Positions 36,196 to 45,359 of a DNA stretch of 64,000 bases are shown piece by piece; positions within the stretch are counted from its first letter, which is position 1, and each line of letters opens with the position of its first letter. Position numbers and translations under genes: made by a program. Source of the stretch: Porticoccaceae bacterium (lineage in GTDB: Bacteria; Pseudomonadota; Gammaproteobacteria; Pseudomonadales; Porticoccaceae); NCBI GenBank assembly GCA_021773435.1, contig JAJFKC010000007.1:1-64000 (forward strand). The letters are read 5' to 3'. The notes beneath the pieces are model-generated. The model did no database searches and was not told the origin of the DNA. It saw only the letters and a program-made list of their open reading frames with translations.

Positions 36196-36951
36196 TCACT
36201 GTAAGTGATCGGATTGAGTCAGTTTGCTCATAATTTTACGCATCGATTCTCCCTTGAGTTTTAACTTGTGGCTGTTGTGTAAAAGACGGTCCAAGATGGC
36301 ATCAGCCAGCGTGGCGTCACCGATAGCTTTGTGCCACTGCGTCACAGGCAACTGGCTGGTGACGATGGTGGATTTCAGGCCGTGGCGATCCTCCATGATC
36401 TCCAGCAGATCATTGCGTTGACTGAGCGTCATTTTTTCCAGTCCCCAGTCATCCATTACGAGCACGTCCGTTTTGGCCAGTTGTGCGATCAACTTGGCAA
36501 AGCGGCCGTCGCCGTGTGCGATGTTCAGTGCTTCAAGCAGGCGCGAGGTGCGGAAGTAGCGCACCGATAAGCCATGTCGGCAGGCCTGCGTAGCCAGCAC
36601 ACAGCCAAGGTAGGTTTTTCCACAACCAGTGGGGCCGGTGATCAGCACATTGTGATGCTGGTGGATCCAGTGACTGCTGAGCAGATCAGCGAACTGGCTT
36701 TTCTGCAGGCCGCGTGGATGACGATAATCGATGTCCTCCGGATTGGCCTGCAGTTTGAGTTTGGCTGCTTTCAGCAGGCGAGTGACTTTGTTGTTGCTGC
36801 GGTAGGTTGCCTCCCGATCGACCAGTAAGGCCAGTCGTTCATCAAAGCCGAGTTCTTCATGCGTGGAGGGCTGTGCCTGCTGTTGCTCCAGGCCCTCCGC
36901 CATGCCGGTTAGGCGGAGACTGCGTAACGTTTGTAAGGTCTGATTGTTCAA
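36196..36951 (-). CDS. istB: IS21-family helper ATPase IstB
   Basis: 251 residues. DnaA/DnaC-like AAA fold with Walker A GPTGCGKTYLG (about 105-115) and Walker B VLVMDDWG (about 163-170). It assembles on target DNA and activates IstA. It begins 23 bases after IstA, the normal IS21 arrangement. Intact. Confidence 0.94.
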   Translation of the reverse strand: MNNQTLQTLRSLRLTGMAEGLEQQQAQPSTHEELGFDERLALLVDREATYRSNNKVTRLLKAAKLKLQANPEDIDYRHPRGLQKSQFADLLSSHWIHQHHNVLITGPTGCGKTYLGCVLATQACRHGLSVRYFRTSRLLEALNIAHGDGRFAKLIAQLAKTDVLVMDDWGLEKMTLSQRNDLLEIMEDRHGLKSTIVTSQLPVTQWHKAIGDATLADAILDRLLHNSHKLKLKGESMRKIMSKLTQSDHLQ

Positions 36952-36974
36952 TCGTTTGGTTCCTTGTGGTGGGG

Positions 36975-38510
36975 TTAATGGTAGTAATCTTCACCGCGGA
37001 CATTTTCGTGGTGATCCAACGACAGCTCGTCCTGCACGGCGTCGCAGGGTGCTTCCATGGGGACTTGATCGAGCCCCTGTTTGAGGATGGATTCGACGCT
37101 GCTGCGAGTCGGCGAGCCGATCAACAAGGCCCGACTACAGGCACTGTTGAGCCGCTCCCGTCCGTACTTTTTGGCGTTGCTCAACAAGGCCAGTACGCGG
37201 CGGTAACTTTGCTCGATATGACGTTTTTCCTGTAGCAGGCAACTAACGAGCGCCCGCGTTTCAGGACCGATATCACCGGCCCAACTGAGGAAGCGTTCCG
37301 GCGACCAGTCCTGCATGGCTCGATGTGCGTGCGGCATATGTTCCTGACAGGTGCTGTGAGCACCTTGACGATAACTGCGTGGATGGCTGGCGATACGCTG
37401 GCCATATCGGTAGATCGCCACCGTGCGATCGGTGGCCTGCACTTCAACCTCCTGCTTCACCAGCGGGTGCGGCACCGAGTAATAGTGTTTCTCGTACTCA
37501 ATGTGGTAGTCGATATGCACCCGTGCCTTTTTGATGTGCGCATACCGGTACGACTGCGCCGGCAAGGTCCGCAGGGCCGGTTTGTCCAGTTGCTCGAACT
37601 GGCTGCGCCGGGTACCGGGCAGTTTCTTGAACGCTCGGTGATTGAGGTCCTCCAGTAACTCCCGGATCGCCTGATTCAGCGACGCCAGGGTAAAGAAGGT
37701 TTGGTGACGCAGCCTGGCCATGATCCAGCGTTCGACGATCTGCACCGCCACTTCGGCCTTGGCTTTATCCTTTGGGCGATAGGGACGCGCGGGCACGATG
37801 GCACACTGATAATGTGATGCCAGTTGCTGATAACTGGGGTTGATGTCCGGATCATAGCGGTGCGTTTTACGCACCGCGCTTTTCAAGTTGTCCGGCACAA
37901 TAATTTCCGGCACGCCACCGAAGTACTCAAAGGCTTTGACGTGTGCCTGCAACCAGTCCGCTTGTTTCTGGCTCCAGCTGGCGCAGGCAAATGTATAGTT
38001 GGAGGCCCCCAGCACCGCCACAAAAATCTGTGCCTGGCAACACTCTCCCGTGTCCGGATTGACGATGGTCATGGTCGGGCCGCAGTAATCCACGAACAAC
38101 TTCTCACCAGCGCGATGCACCTGGCGCATACTGCGCCGCTGGCACCCCAACCAGATCCGGTAGCGATGACAGAACTGGGCATAGCTGTAGCCGTCATCGG
38201 CATGCTGCTGACGATACTCCTGCCACAGCAGAAGCTTGGTCACGCCCTTCGCTTTCAGTTCCACGCAGACCGTCGGGAAGTCCGGTTCCGTAAAACGCCG
38301 TTGGCCGGTAATTGTCTGGGTCGGGAACAGCAGGCGCCCCAGATCCCGCTCCATTAATCCCTCGGGAATGGGCCAACTCAGTCCGGCCCGCTCCGCCCGG
38401 TTCAGGTAATCGACCACCGTGCCATAACCAATATTCAGGGCACTGGCGATGCCGCGATAGGCCAATCCGGCTTCATATCGAAGCCGCAGAATATCTCTGA
38501 TTTTACGCAT
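36975..38510 (-). CDS. istA: IS21-family transposase IstA
   Basis: 511 residues from the ATG at 38510 with GAGG upstream. N-terminal HTH (KIRDILRLRYEAGLAYRGIA), then an rve integrase core: DYCGPTMTI (first Asp), PEIIVPDNLKSAVRK (second Asp) and the Glu in KAKAEVAVQ. It cuts and joins the element ends. Intact and presumably functional. Confidence 0.94.
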   Translation of the reverse strand: MRKIRDILRLRYEAGLAYRGIASALNIGYGTVVDYLNRAERAGLSWPIPEGLMERDLGRLLFPTQTITGQRRFTEPDFPTVCVELKAKGVTKLLLWQEYRQQHADDGYSYAQFCHRYRIWLGCQRRSMRQVHRAGEKLFVDYCGPTMTIVNPDTGECCQAQIFVAVLGASNYTFACASWSQKQADWLQAHVKAFEYFGGVPEIIVPDNLKSAVRKTHRYDPDINPSYQQLASHYQCAIVPARPYRPKDKAKAEVAVQIVERWIMARLRHQTFFTLASLNQAIRELLEDLNHRAFKKLPGTRRSQFEQLDKPALRTLPAQSYRYAHIKKARVHIDYHIEYEKHYYSVPHPLVKQEVEVQATDRTVAIYRYGQRIASHPRSYRQGAHSTCQEHMPHAHRAMQDWSPERFLSWAGDIGPETRALVSCLLQEKRHIEQSYRRVLALLSNAKKYGRERLNSACSRALLIGSPTRSSVESILKQGLDQVPMEAPCDAVQDELSLDHHENVRGEDYYH

Positions 38511-38665
38511 TGATAACCTCTTTTTTGCCACCGCCTATCTCTCCGTCCAAAAAAGTCGGTGAGAATAGCAGTCGCCAAGTCAAATCAACGCGTTAGGAAG
38601 GATTCTGGTTCTTTCCAATCACCGATTCTGGGAATCCGACAAAAGTGATCGAATAAAACCAGAAT

Positions 38666-38734
38666 CAATGATCGCAATGGGCCAGAATGGATGATCAGTT
38701 TAAAACAGAATCAGTGATCGCAATGGGCCAGAAT
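38666..38734. repeat. Two 23-base terminal repeats of the IS21 right end
   Basis: CAATGATCGCAATGGGCC with AGAAT following (38666-38688) is repeated as CAGTGATCGCAATGGGCC plus AGAAT (38712-38734), one mismatch, 46 bases apart. Multiple subterminal transposase-binding sites are usual in IS21 elements. Confidence 0.75.
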
Positions 38735-38741
38735 ATGCATC

Positions 38742-38852
38742 TGCCGCTGCTAGTCGTGTGTGGCGAACTTGCACTGCTAAATAACCCAGGGTTAATACTA
38801 CTGCCAGTGCACCAAGTATTTCCCCTATTGCGCCTATTGCTTCCCAGTTCAT
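38742..38852 (-). pseudogene. IS21-truncated member of the MNWDAIG small membrane protein family
   Basis: The ATG at 38852, preceded by GGGGAGAGGAAG, opens MNWEAIGAIGEILGALAVVL and a membrane helix, then VQVRHTRLAAAD, where the IS21 end begins. The first 35 residues align with the paralogues at 40482, 41041 and 41588. The rest of the gene is missing on the other side of the IS, so material was deleted rather than just interrupted. It starts 17 bases after the oxidoreductase stop. Confidence 0.78.
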
Positions 38853-38869
38853 CTTCCTCTCCCCTTTAT

Positions 38870-39931
38870 TTAGAGACCTTCAATAACCCGAGCCCAATCA
38901 TCTATAGCTTCAGGGTATTTCTCTGGAATCTGTATTGCCCAACGGTCAAAACCTGCATCACGCAGGGTTCGCAAGCGCTCGCGAAGTTCGTCAACTTCGC
39001 CCGTAAATGTTACATCCCGAATAAAATCACCACTGACCAGGGCTTCATCTTCGGGCCGCATAAACATGGCATGGCCACGATGAACGGTAAGATATTTAGC
39101 ATCCGCCGGTTCATATTTGTCGTAGGCAGCGCGATAGCCCTCCATCATACTGGCTGTATCAGAAGCGGCATGCATATTCAGATCGCCGACCCCGGTTTCC
39201 ACCAGGTTGTGAGGTATAACTGCTGCAAAGGGGCCAGCCTGCGCCTTTACCCGGGGACTATCACAGGACTCACCAGCTTCTAGTACACAACCACCGGAAA
39301 ATGCGGTTTTGATATAATTATCCGGATCTTTCCCAGCAGCTCGATAGGCATCATTTATGTCATTGAGCGCCTGCACTGTCGATTCAGTATCCGATGCGGC
39401 TGTAACCCAGTGGGCACCTAATTCAGCTGTTAACTTTCGGATTTTCGGCCCCATTGCCGAGATATGTACCGGCACCGCATCACGGGTATTGATTAACCCA
39501 AAATCGGGATTTAAAAAGCCGACCTTTCGGCGCTCGCCTTCAAATTCCCATTCGGTGATTTGCTCATTTAAAAGTTCCCTGACGATGCGAATATATTCGG
39601 CCATATCGGCCAGCTTAACCGGCGCCAGGCCCATGGCTCTACGACCACTAAAGCCTGTGCCAATACCGAAATCGATACGCCCAGGTGCGAGCTGGTTGAG
39701 CGATGCCAGAGCGCAAGCTGTAGTAGGCGCTATCCTATTGGATGGTATTAACACGCCGGTCGCTAATCTGATTTTCGATGTTTTCATTGCTGCCGCCGCC
39801 ATCGCCACAAAGGGGTCAGCGCAAATCATCGTCGTATCGTAAAACCAGGCATGGGTAAAACCCAGTTCTTCCGCTCGTTGCACTATTTTCCACGCTTCTG
39901 AGGATGTTGCTAACTGAATACCGAACTCCAT
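38870..39931 (-). CDS. LLM-class (luciferase-like) F420/FMN-dependent oxidoreductase
   Basis: 353 residues of the bacterial luciferase-like fold. Visible features: FGIQLATSSEAWKIVQRAEELG at the N-terminus, IRLATGVLIPSNRIAPTTAC (about 56-75) and RIDFGIGTGFSGRR (about 89-102), the flavin/F420 binding region, then HISAMGPKIRKL. It reduces or oxygenates an unknown substrate. GGAGAAAATA precedes the ATG. It is embedded within the array of small membrane proteins on the same strand and is the only intact enzyme there. Confidence 0.88.
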   Translation of the reverse strand: MEFGIQLATSSEAWKIVQRAEELGFTHAWFYDTTMICADPFVAMAAAAMKTSKIRLATGVLIPSNRIAPTTACALASLNQLAPGRIDFGIGTGFSGRRAMGLAPVKLADMAEYIRIVRELLNEQITEWEFEGERRKVGFLNPDFGLINTRDAVPVHISAMGPKIRKLTAELGAHWVTAASDTESTVQALNDINDAYRAAGKDPDNYIKTAFSGGCVLEAGESCDSPRVKAQAGPFAAVIPHNLVETGVGDLNMHAASDTASMMEGYRAAYDKYEPADAKYLTVHRGHAMFMRPEDEALVSGDFIRDVTFTGEVDELRERLRTLRDAGFDRWAIQIPEKYPEAIDDWARVIEGL

Positions 39932-40008
39932 TATTTTCTCCTGAATAATTTGTGGTTTTTTGACAGGTTCTCTATTAAGTTGCTTCCCGACAAGTCATTG
40001 CCATAAAA

Positions 40009-40482
40009 CTAGTCAAGTTTGTTTCGTTCAATGTATAGCTCATCCATATAATGTCTGAACGCATCCGAACAGAAGGTTTTTTGTTTTTGCCAGGAAGCGT
40101 AACCTCCCGGCGCGTCGGTAATTACTCTAAATGTACGCATCAGAGCCTGCCACTGATCTTCATTTATCGTGCTTGATAGAAATTGGTGGTAGTGAGAATC
40201 AAGGTCATTGAATAATTCGAGTAGAAGCAGATCAAATCTTCCCCTTTCATCACTGCTTAAAGCGAGACGATCTTTTAATCCGCGCCGGTAGAGCGCATGT
40301 ACGGCGGGGTCGCCACGAACGGAACGAAGCCAGGTATTTTGTGTTGCTCTCGCATCACGGGCGCCGGCTATACGTGAATTCGTGCTTGCCTGACGCACTT
40401 GAGTCGCCAGATAAATCAAAGTGATAATCACGGTAATTGAAGCAAGTAGCTCGGCTATTGCCCCGATCGCATCCCAGTTCAT
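40009..40482 (-). CDS. MNWDAIG-family small membrane protein, intact copy
   Basis: 157 residues: a membrane helix at about 5-27 (AIGAIAELLASITVIITLIYLA), the family motif TQVRQ at 28-32, then a soluble helical domain with ALYRRGLKDR and ERGRFDLLLLELFNDLDSHYHQFL. The only full-length, uninterrupted member of the local array. I recognise the fold only as a recurrent hypothetical family of marine gammaproteobacteria. GGGAGAAAATAAT precedes the ATG. Confidence 0.72.
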   Translation of the reverse strand: MNWDAIGAIAELLASITVIITLIYLATQVRQASTNSRIAGARDARATQNTWLRSVRGDPAVHALYRRGLKDRLALSSDERGRFDLLLLELFNDLDSHYHQFLSSTINEDQWQALMRTFRVITDAPGGYASWQKQKTFCSDAFRHYMDELYIERNKLD

Positions 40483-40509
40483 TATTATTTTCTCCCGTTC
40501 GATACAACA

Positions 40510-41041
40510 CTAAGTGGGTGGTTTGCTGTTTAGCTCGGCAGCATTTGCGACTATATGAGGAAACCAACCCTCGCCCTTTTGGCGATCAAGGGAATCTATA
40601 TATTCGATAAACTCACTGCTAAAGGGTGTCATGCGTTTGTTCCACCACTGTTCGACCAGGGAGTTTCGGAGAAATCCAAGCATCATATCGGTCTTGCTCT
40701 GCCACGAATCGGCAGAAATGTAACCTTTTTGATAGAGCTTATATTGCCCTTCAAAAATAAGAAATAATTCCGCGACAATGAAAATATAGCGACGCACTTC
40801 GTCCTTACTGAGTGCATCAGGGTTTTCCAGGGCTGTGGGCTGTATCCCAAATTCGGCCGAGCTCCGGCTGCGCTGATACTCGAGCATGCCAGTCAATGAA
40901 ATCTTGTCCGAAACTGACCTCAGCTGTGGTGCGACTGGATTCGGTATTCTGACGAATCTGTGTGGCTAAATAAACCAGGGTAAGAATAACCCCAATTGCC
41001 CCCAGTAGTTCGGCTATCGCTCCGATGGCATCCCAGTTCAT
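40510..41041 (-). pseudogene. MNWDAIG-family protein, frameshifted by a 7-bp tandem duplication
   Basis: The N-terminal frame (41041 down to about 40840) gives MNWDAIGAIAELLGAIGV and reaches LGRIWDTA, then runs into a stop. The downstream frame resumes as LENPDALSKDEVRRYIF and continues to 40510. At 40830-40843 the plus strand reads GGGCTGT twice in tandem; removing one copy joins the frames exactly and restores a 174-residue protein. The lesion is therefore recent or reversible by slippage. Family as for its neighbour at 40482. Confidence 0.8.
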
Positions 41042-41062
41042 TGTTATTTTCCTTAGTGATTA

Positions 41063-41588
41063 TCAGGGAACTTCTGTACTACTTTTCCTTTCTGCACTAC
41101 CTTTCCTTAAAATATTGGCAATACTCTCGTAGGCGAAAGATAAGTCTCCAGACTCAATACGAAGTTTTTCGATGTATCCAAAAAATGACTCGCTAAACGG
41201 AGAGACTCGCTTAACCCATCAGGCTTCGACGAGCGGATTCTTTAGGTAACCCAGTAAAATATCCCGTTTTGGCAGCCACATATCATCGGTAATTTGCCTT
41301 TGTCTATACATTTGATACTGGCCTTCATAGATGATAAATATTTCTGCAATATATATCAGGAAACGGTTGACTTCTTCTGGTTGTAATGCACCGGGGTCTT
41401 CAGCGGCAAGATCGTAAATGCGCTCCAACTCGGGGTGCACCACCATACGGTCTGCCCAGGCAGCCATCTGTCTGGCGAATCTGTATAGCGAGATAAGACA
41501 GGGTGACGACAACACCGATGGCGCCAATAAATTCGCCGATATTGCGAAGATTTTCTAGCGTTATTTCCACGGGGTTTTCCCCTTTCAT
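41063..41588 (-). pseudogene. MNWDAIG-family protein, degraded copy
   Basis: Begins MKGENPVEITLENLRNIGEF at 41588 with the membrane helix IGAIGVVVTLSYLAIQIRQ. The frame then shifts, with loss of the segment that in the paralogue lies between QIRQ and the following helix, and resumes as MAAWADRMVVHPELERIYD. A second lesion is TGA after NPLVEA where the paralogue has Trp (VEQWW); the frame stays open behind it (WVKRVSPFSESFFGYIEKL) to a stop at 41063. Dead copy. Confidence 0.75.
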
Positions 41589-41809
41589 ATCCGTTCTTTA
41601 TTTTTATATTAGAGCACTTGATTTTTATATTAGAGCACTTGCGCCAGCAGATAGTTAGCTGATGTGCGGTGCCCATTTTTTATTATTTGTGGGGCCTCGC
41701 TTATCCTAGGGTTGGGAATTGAAAAATTCAACGCGAACTTGGTGTGAGTATATACACAACTGTTATTATTGGCGTAGCCGAAAAAAATAATATTGCAGGG
41801 AGAGTTGTT

Positions 41810-42073
41810 ATGGGGTTGTCTCTTGAACAGGCGTCAAATTTGGCTGAGCTGGTTGGCGTAGCGCTGGTAGTAGTCTCTATTTTTTACCTGACCGTTCAGG
41901 TACGACAAAATACCAAAGCCATGCGCATACAGCCCGTTCACGAACTTTCGGCCATGTATATAGAAGTACAATCTTCAATTGCCCAGAATGGGGAACTAAT
42001 GGCGCTAATTCAACGAGGCCAGCTTATACCCCGTTCCCATAGGGGATTCGCTGATGGAAGAAGTGGCTTCTGA
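41810..42073 (+). pseudogene. MNWDAIG-family protein, shortened copy on the opposite strand
   Basis: 87 residues from the ATG at 41810 with GGGAGAG upstream: MGLSLEQASNLAELVGVALV, membrane helix, VQVRQNTKAMR, then AMYIEVQSSIAQNGELMALIQRG. This matches the N-terminal half of the paralogues but it ends in an unrelated tail (SHRGFADGRSGF) 26 bases from the rraA stop. It probably lost its C-terminal domain. Confidence 0.6.
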
Positions 42074-42099
42074 CGAAAGCACTTGAAATAAGAAATCAT

Positions 42100-42591
42100 T
42101 TACTGCGGCTTTGTATCGAGGTCTTTAGCCGACACTACCACGCCATTACTATCGGCATAAACATATTCGCCGGGATTAAAAGTCACACCACCAAAGGTGA
42201 CCGATACGTTGTAATCACCAATACCGCGCTTGTCCGTTTTCAGCGGAATGGTAGCCAGAGCCTGTACGCCCAGATCAAGACCAGAGACAATACTGACATC
42301 GCGAATGCAGCCGTTAATAATCACCCCCGCCCAGCCATTTTTAACGGCACTCTCAGCAATCATATCGCCCAGCAATGCTTTTCTTAATGAGCCACCGCCA
42401 TCAACGACCATCACCTTGCCCTCGCCCGGCGTGGCGAGATTTTCCTTTACCAGCGAATTATCTTCAAAGCACTTCACCGTGACTATCTCGCCGCTAAATG
42501 CCTCGCGACCACCGAAGTTTGAGAGCATCGGTTCAAGCACTCGCACGTGTTCAGGGTTGTCGTCACATAGATCGGGGGTAATATCGGTCAT
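42100..42591 (-). CDS. rraA: RraA-family protein (ribonuclease E inhibitor / HMG aldolase-like)
   Basis: 163 residues with the RraA core: TPDLCDDNP (N-terminus), [20 protein letters not shown] (about 60-79) and [13 protein letters not shown] (about 88-100) containing the substrate-binding Arg-Asp. RraA binds RNase E and slows mRNA turnover; close relatives are metal-dependent aldolases. GAGGAGTACCAA precedes the ATG. Confidence 0.88.
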   Translation of the reverse strand: MTDITPDLCDDNPEHVRVLEPMLSNFGGREAFSGEIVTVKCFEDNSLVKENLATPGEGKVMVVDGGGSLRKALLGDMIAESAVKNGWAGVIINGCIRDVSIVSGLDLGVQALATIPLKTDKRGIGDYNVSVTFGGVTFNPGEYVYADSNGVVVSAKDLDTKPQ

Positions 42592-43369
42592 TTGGTACTC
42601 CTCTATTGCACCGGGATTGCACCGGGTTTCCTGCCAGACAATTCCTATCGACAGTCAATCTGCGCTTCTAATCGGTCGAGAATTATACGCAATACAAGGC
42701 TGATCGTCGTCCGGATAAAGGGCTTACGCTACTACTCGGTGAGGCCTGTTTATTGACTCATCTTATTGACTCATCGATCAAGCATAGTTTAGTCAGTATT
42801 CGCCGCTAACCTTGTCGAATGCCAGCGCCCACGATCAGCCCTCGCGACCCCTTGTCAGGCTTCTACTCGGTTTTTTTGCTCAACAAAACAACGCAGGCAA
42901 TTTTTTTCCAGCTATCTCATAGCAACTTAAATATGATCATTCGGCTGCCCGTCTGGGTGCAAACTGCATTAGTCAATTTAACCTTTATTTCTCCCGTAAG
43001 GTCGCCGCTCCGTTCACGCGGCTAAAGAGACCGTTCGGCTTTTAAGTGACATCAAAGCGCTATTTATTATGTAGTATTGTCCTACGGATTAAGCAGCAAG
43101 TATCTTGTATTACTTTACAGAAATAGCTGTATTACTTTACAGAAATAGCTTAATGACAGAGTAAAACAGGGAAGTAATAATGATGCAGATCATTGGCGGC
43201 TTACATGTCTGAATGGCAGTCTTTATCAAACCAAAGGCTCATAGAGAATCGCCAAAGCCCTCAGGCTGTAAAGTATAGGAGCTCGCGGCTAACCGGGATG
43301 GTGCAACGAGCATTAAATAATAAGGAATCGTAGCAAGACCAGCTACATGGATACGAATCTTAAACTAAT
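42592..43369. other. 778-base intergenic region between rraA and the sigma-54 activator
   Basis: No gene is convincing; short frames lack ribosome-binding sites or family features. It must hold the divergent promoters of rraA and of the regulator at 43370. It contains an exact 22-base tandem duplication at 43107-43150. Confidence 0.5.
43107..43150. repeat. Exact 22-base tandem duplication
   Basis: GTATTACTTTACAGAAATAG plus CT occurs at 43107-43128 and again immediately at 43129-43150 without mismatch. It lies about 220 bases upstream of the regulator and could duplicate a binding site or be neutral. Confidence 0.8.
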
Positions 43370-44767
43370 ATGGAAATAGACAACTTGCAAAGTGGACAGA
43401 TCGATAAGCACCTTTTGTTTGCGACGGATTCAGCATTCACCGAAACCAGCGCTTACCAGGACGTTGTCGAGGCATTGTCTGAATGGATCGTCCATCCCGC
43501 AACTGATTGGCAATCGCTTGATGGTCCCTCCTCCCCCCCATCTGTTGGTCTATTTTTCATATCTGATGAAGCTGCTTCTGATGCAGCTTCACTGAGTGCT
43601 CTAAACCGTTTACTCTCAAGACATAAGGGCGTTGAGTGGATTGCAATTAGCACACAAACCCAGCTTGAAAACCCTGCTTATACAGAGCTATTGGCTCATC
43701 ACGTCAATGACTATTTCACATATCCGCTTATCGATTTGACCCATCGTTTAAACGAAACATTGGGGCACGCTAGCGGAATGGCTAAACTCCGCGCAGCTCA
43801 GCATCAACACCGGCAAAAAGATCAAAGTGACTTCGGAATTATTGGCACGAGTCCTGCTATGAAGAAAATTTACAATCTGATGCCCCGGTTAGCCTCTAGC
43901 GTCGCACCTATACTGATTTCTGGCGACACAGGCACTGGCAAAGAGCTTATTGCTAACACCATTCATAATTTATCGCCAAGGGGAAGTGCTCCGTTTATAG
44001 CCGTAAATTGCGGGGCGATTCCCGAAAACCTGGTAGAGTCAGAGCTTTTCGGCCATAGCAAGGGAGCCTTCACCGGAGCTGACAGCGACAAAATCGGTCT
44101 CATACAGGCCGCCGATGGTGGCACGTTATTGCTCGATGAGATTGGCGACCTGCCTCCAAGTCAGCAAGTCAAATTACTGCGTTTTCTACAGGAAGGCACA
44201 ATCAACCCGGTAGGCTGCATTAAGCCCGTCGAAATCAATGCCCGAGTCATCGCCGCTACCCACATCGATTTAGAAAAAGCTATGCTGAATGGTGACTTTC
44301 GAGAGGATCTGTTCTACCGTCTCAATGTCTTGCAAATACACACCCCTAATCTGAAAGAGCGCCCTACCGACATCGAAGTACTCGCCAGGCATTTCCTTGA
44401 AATGTTCAAAGACGAAGCCTCAACGGTGATTAACGGGTTTTCTGATTCCACCATTGCTGCGATGAAAATTCACCACTGGCGAGGTAACGTCAGGGAATTG
44501 ATGAATCGCATCCGGAAGGGAGTTGTATTATGTACTACTCGCTTGATAGAGCCCGAGGACATTGGCCTGACATTAGCCCCCGAATCGGCAGACAATAACA
44601 AGATTATTCACCTTGCGGATTGCGTTGGAGTGGCCGAAAAAGAGGCCGTTCTTGACGCCTTACATGCCACTCAGCACAATGTATCCAAGGCCGCCCGCAA
44701 ATTGAATGTGTCGAGAATGACTCTGTACCGCCTGTTGCAAAAACACCAGATCTCGGCTGCCAGCTAA
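43370..44767 (+). CDS. VpsR-like sigma-54-dependent activator
   Basis: 465 residues. Residues 1-150 form a receiver-like domain without a clear phospho-acceptor Asp (the expected strand reads VGLFFISDEA). The AAA+ domain has GDTGTGKE (185-192), GAFTGA (232-237, sigma-54 contact) and TLLLDEIGD (252-260). A Fis-type HTH closes it (NVSKAARKLNVSRMTLYRLL). VpsR-type regulators sense c-di-GMP and control matrix genes. It lies 592 bases upstream of the amyloid operon, which has a sigma-54 promoter, so it is the probable activator. Confidence 0.87.
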   Translation: MEIDNLQSGQIDKHLLFATDSAFTETSAYQDVVEALSEWIVHPATDWQSLDGPSSPPSVGLFFISDEAASDAASLSALNRLLSRHKGVEWIAISTQTQLENPAYTELLAHHVNDYFTYPLIDLTHRLNETLGHASGMAKLRAAQHQHRQKDQSDFGIIGTSPAMKKIYNLMPRLASSVAPILISGDTGTGKELIANTIHNLSPRGSAPFIAVNCGAIPENLVESELFGHSKGAFTGADSDKIGLIQAADGGTLLLDEIGDLPPSQQVKLLRFLQEGTINPVGCIKPVEINARVIAATHIDLEKAMLNGDFREDLFYRLNVLQIHTPNLKERPTDIEVLARHFLEMFKDEASTVINGFSDSTIAAMKIHHWRGNVRELMNRIRKGVVLCTTRLIEPEDIGLTLAPESADNNKIIHLADCVGVAEKEAVLDALHATQHNVSKAARKLNVSRMTLYRLLQKHQISAAS

Positions 44768-45359
44768 CCTCAAAATCAACTTCTCTTGAGACTCGCCAAG
44801 GGTTTCAACCCCTGATTTCCCCAGACAGCATCTTCCTTCTATAAGCGCCACTTCCCAGGTTGCAACCAACTATTTTCCAAGTCAACTTAGACCCGCTTTC
44901 CAGATTTTTCTCAGCAATTTTCGCCCAGAATACAGCCAGGTAGTATGGTAAAGAAACTGCGTGCAATTTGCTGCCTCACAACTGCACGCTAACGCGACTC
45001 ACGACAGCCTAAGATAAGTCGTTAATTCCGCAAAAATATTTCATAATAAAAGATATTAATCAATAGATTAGAGAATATATATAAATTTTATATCAACATA
45101 TATTCTGGCAGTGCATCAAAACTGATACACATCAGCTTTATCTTATATCTAATTGATACTTATGTGATTTATCTTTTTTCCTAAGTCGCAAGTATAACAA
45201 ATTTGTTACACAACCCCCCGCTTGAAGCGATCACACATCAGACAAACCATATTTCCCGTTTACAATCAATGAGTTAAAAGATTGGCATGGTGATTGCTTT
45301 ACGACTAGCAACACTAAGAACAAATTAAGAAAAACCAATACGAGAAAAAGTGGGGAAAT
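44768..45359. other. 592-base control region of the amyloid operon
   Basis: Non-coding, very AT-rich between about 45030 and 45180 (runs of AT such as ATATATAAATTTTATAT), consistent with DNA bending for an upstream enhancer-bound activator. The sigma-54 promoter lies at its end. No gene seen. Confidence 0.55.
45283..45298 (+). promoter_or_regulatory. Sigma-54 (-24/-12) promoter of the fap operon
   Basis: TTGGCATGGTGATTGCTT spans the site: GG at 45284-45285 and GC at 45296-45297 are separated by exactly ten bases, the invariant spacing, and TGGCA and TTGCTT match the wider consensus. Transcription would start near 45309, about 50 bases before the first amyloid gene. Confidence 0.8.

Larger units (their letters stand above)
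36114..38741 (-). mobile_element. IS21-family insertion sequence (istA-istB), about 2.63 kb
   Basis: The ends are imperfect inverted repeats: GATGCGTATTCTGG at 36114 and, on the other strand, GATGCATATTCTGG ending at 38741. An internal shared block CTGGTTTTATTCGATCAC is repeated at both ends. The right end carries two copies of a 23-base transposase-binding repeat. Both transposase genes are intact. I see no 4-8 base target duplication: the left flank reads TTATTCGT and the right flank TGCCGCTG. Boundaries are accurate to a few bases. Confidence 0.8.

Noticed and set aside
41219-41240. Programmed readthrough or selenocysteine at the TGA in the array copy
   Set aside because: The copy also has a frameshift and deletion, the codon replaces Trp, and no SECIS-like hairpin was noticed; decay is simpler.
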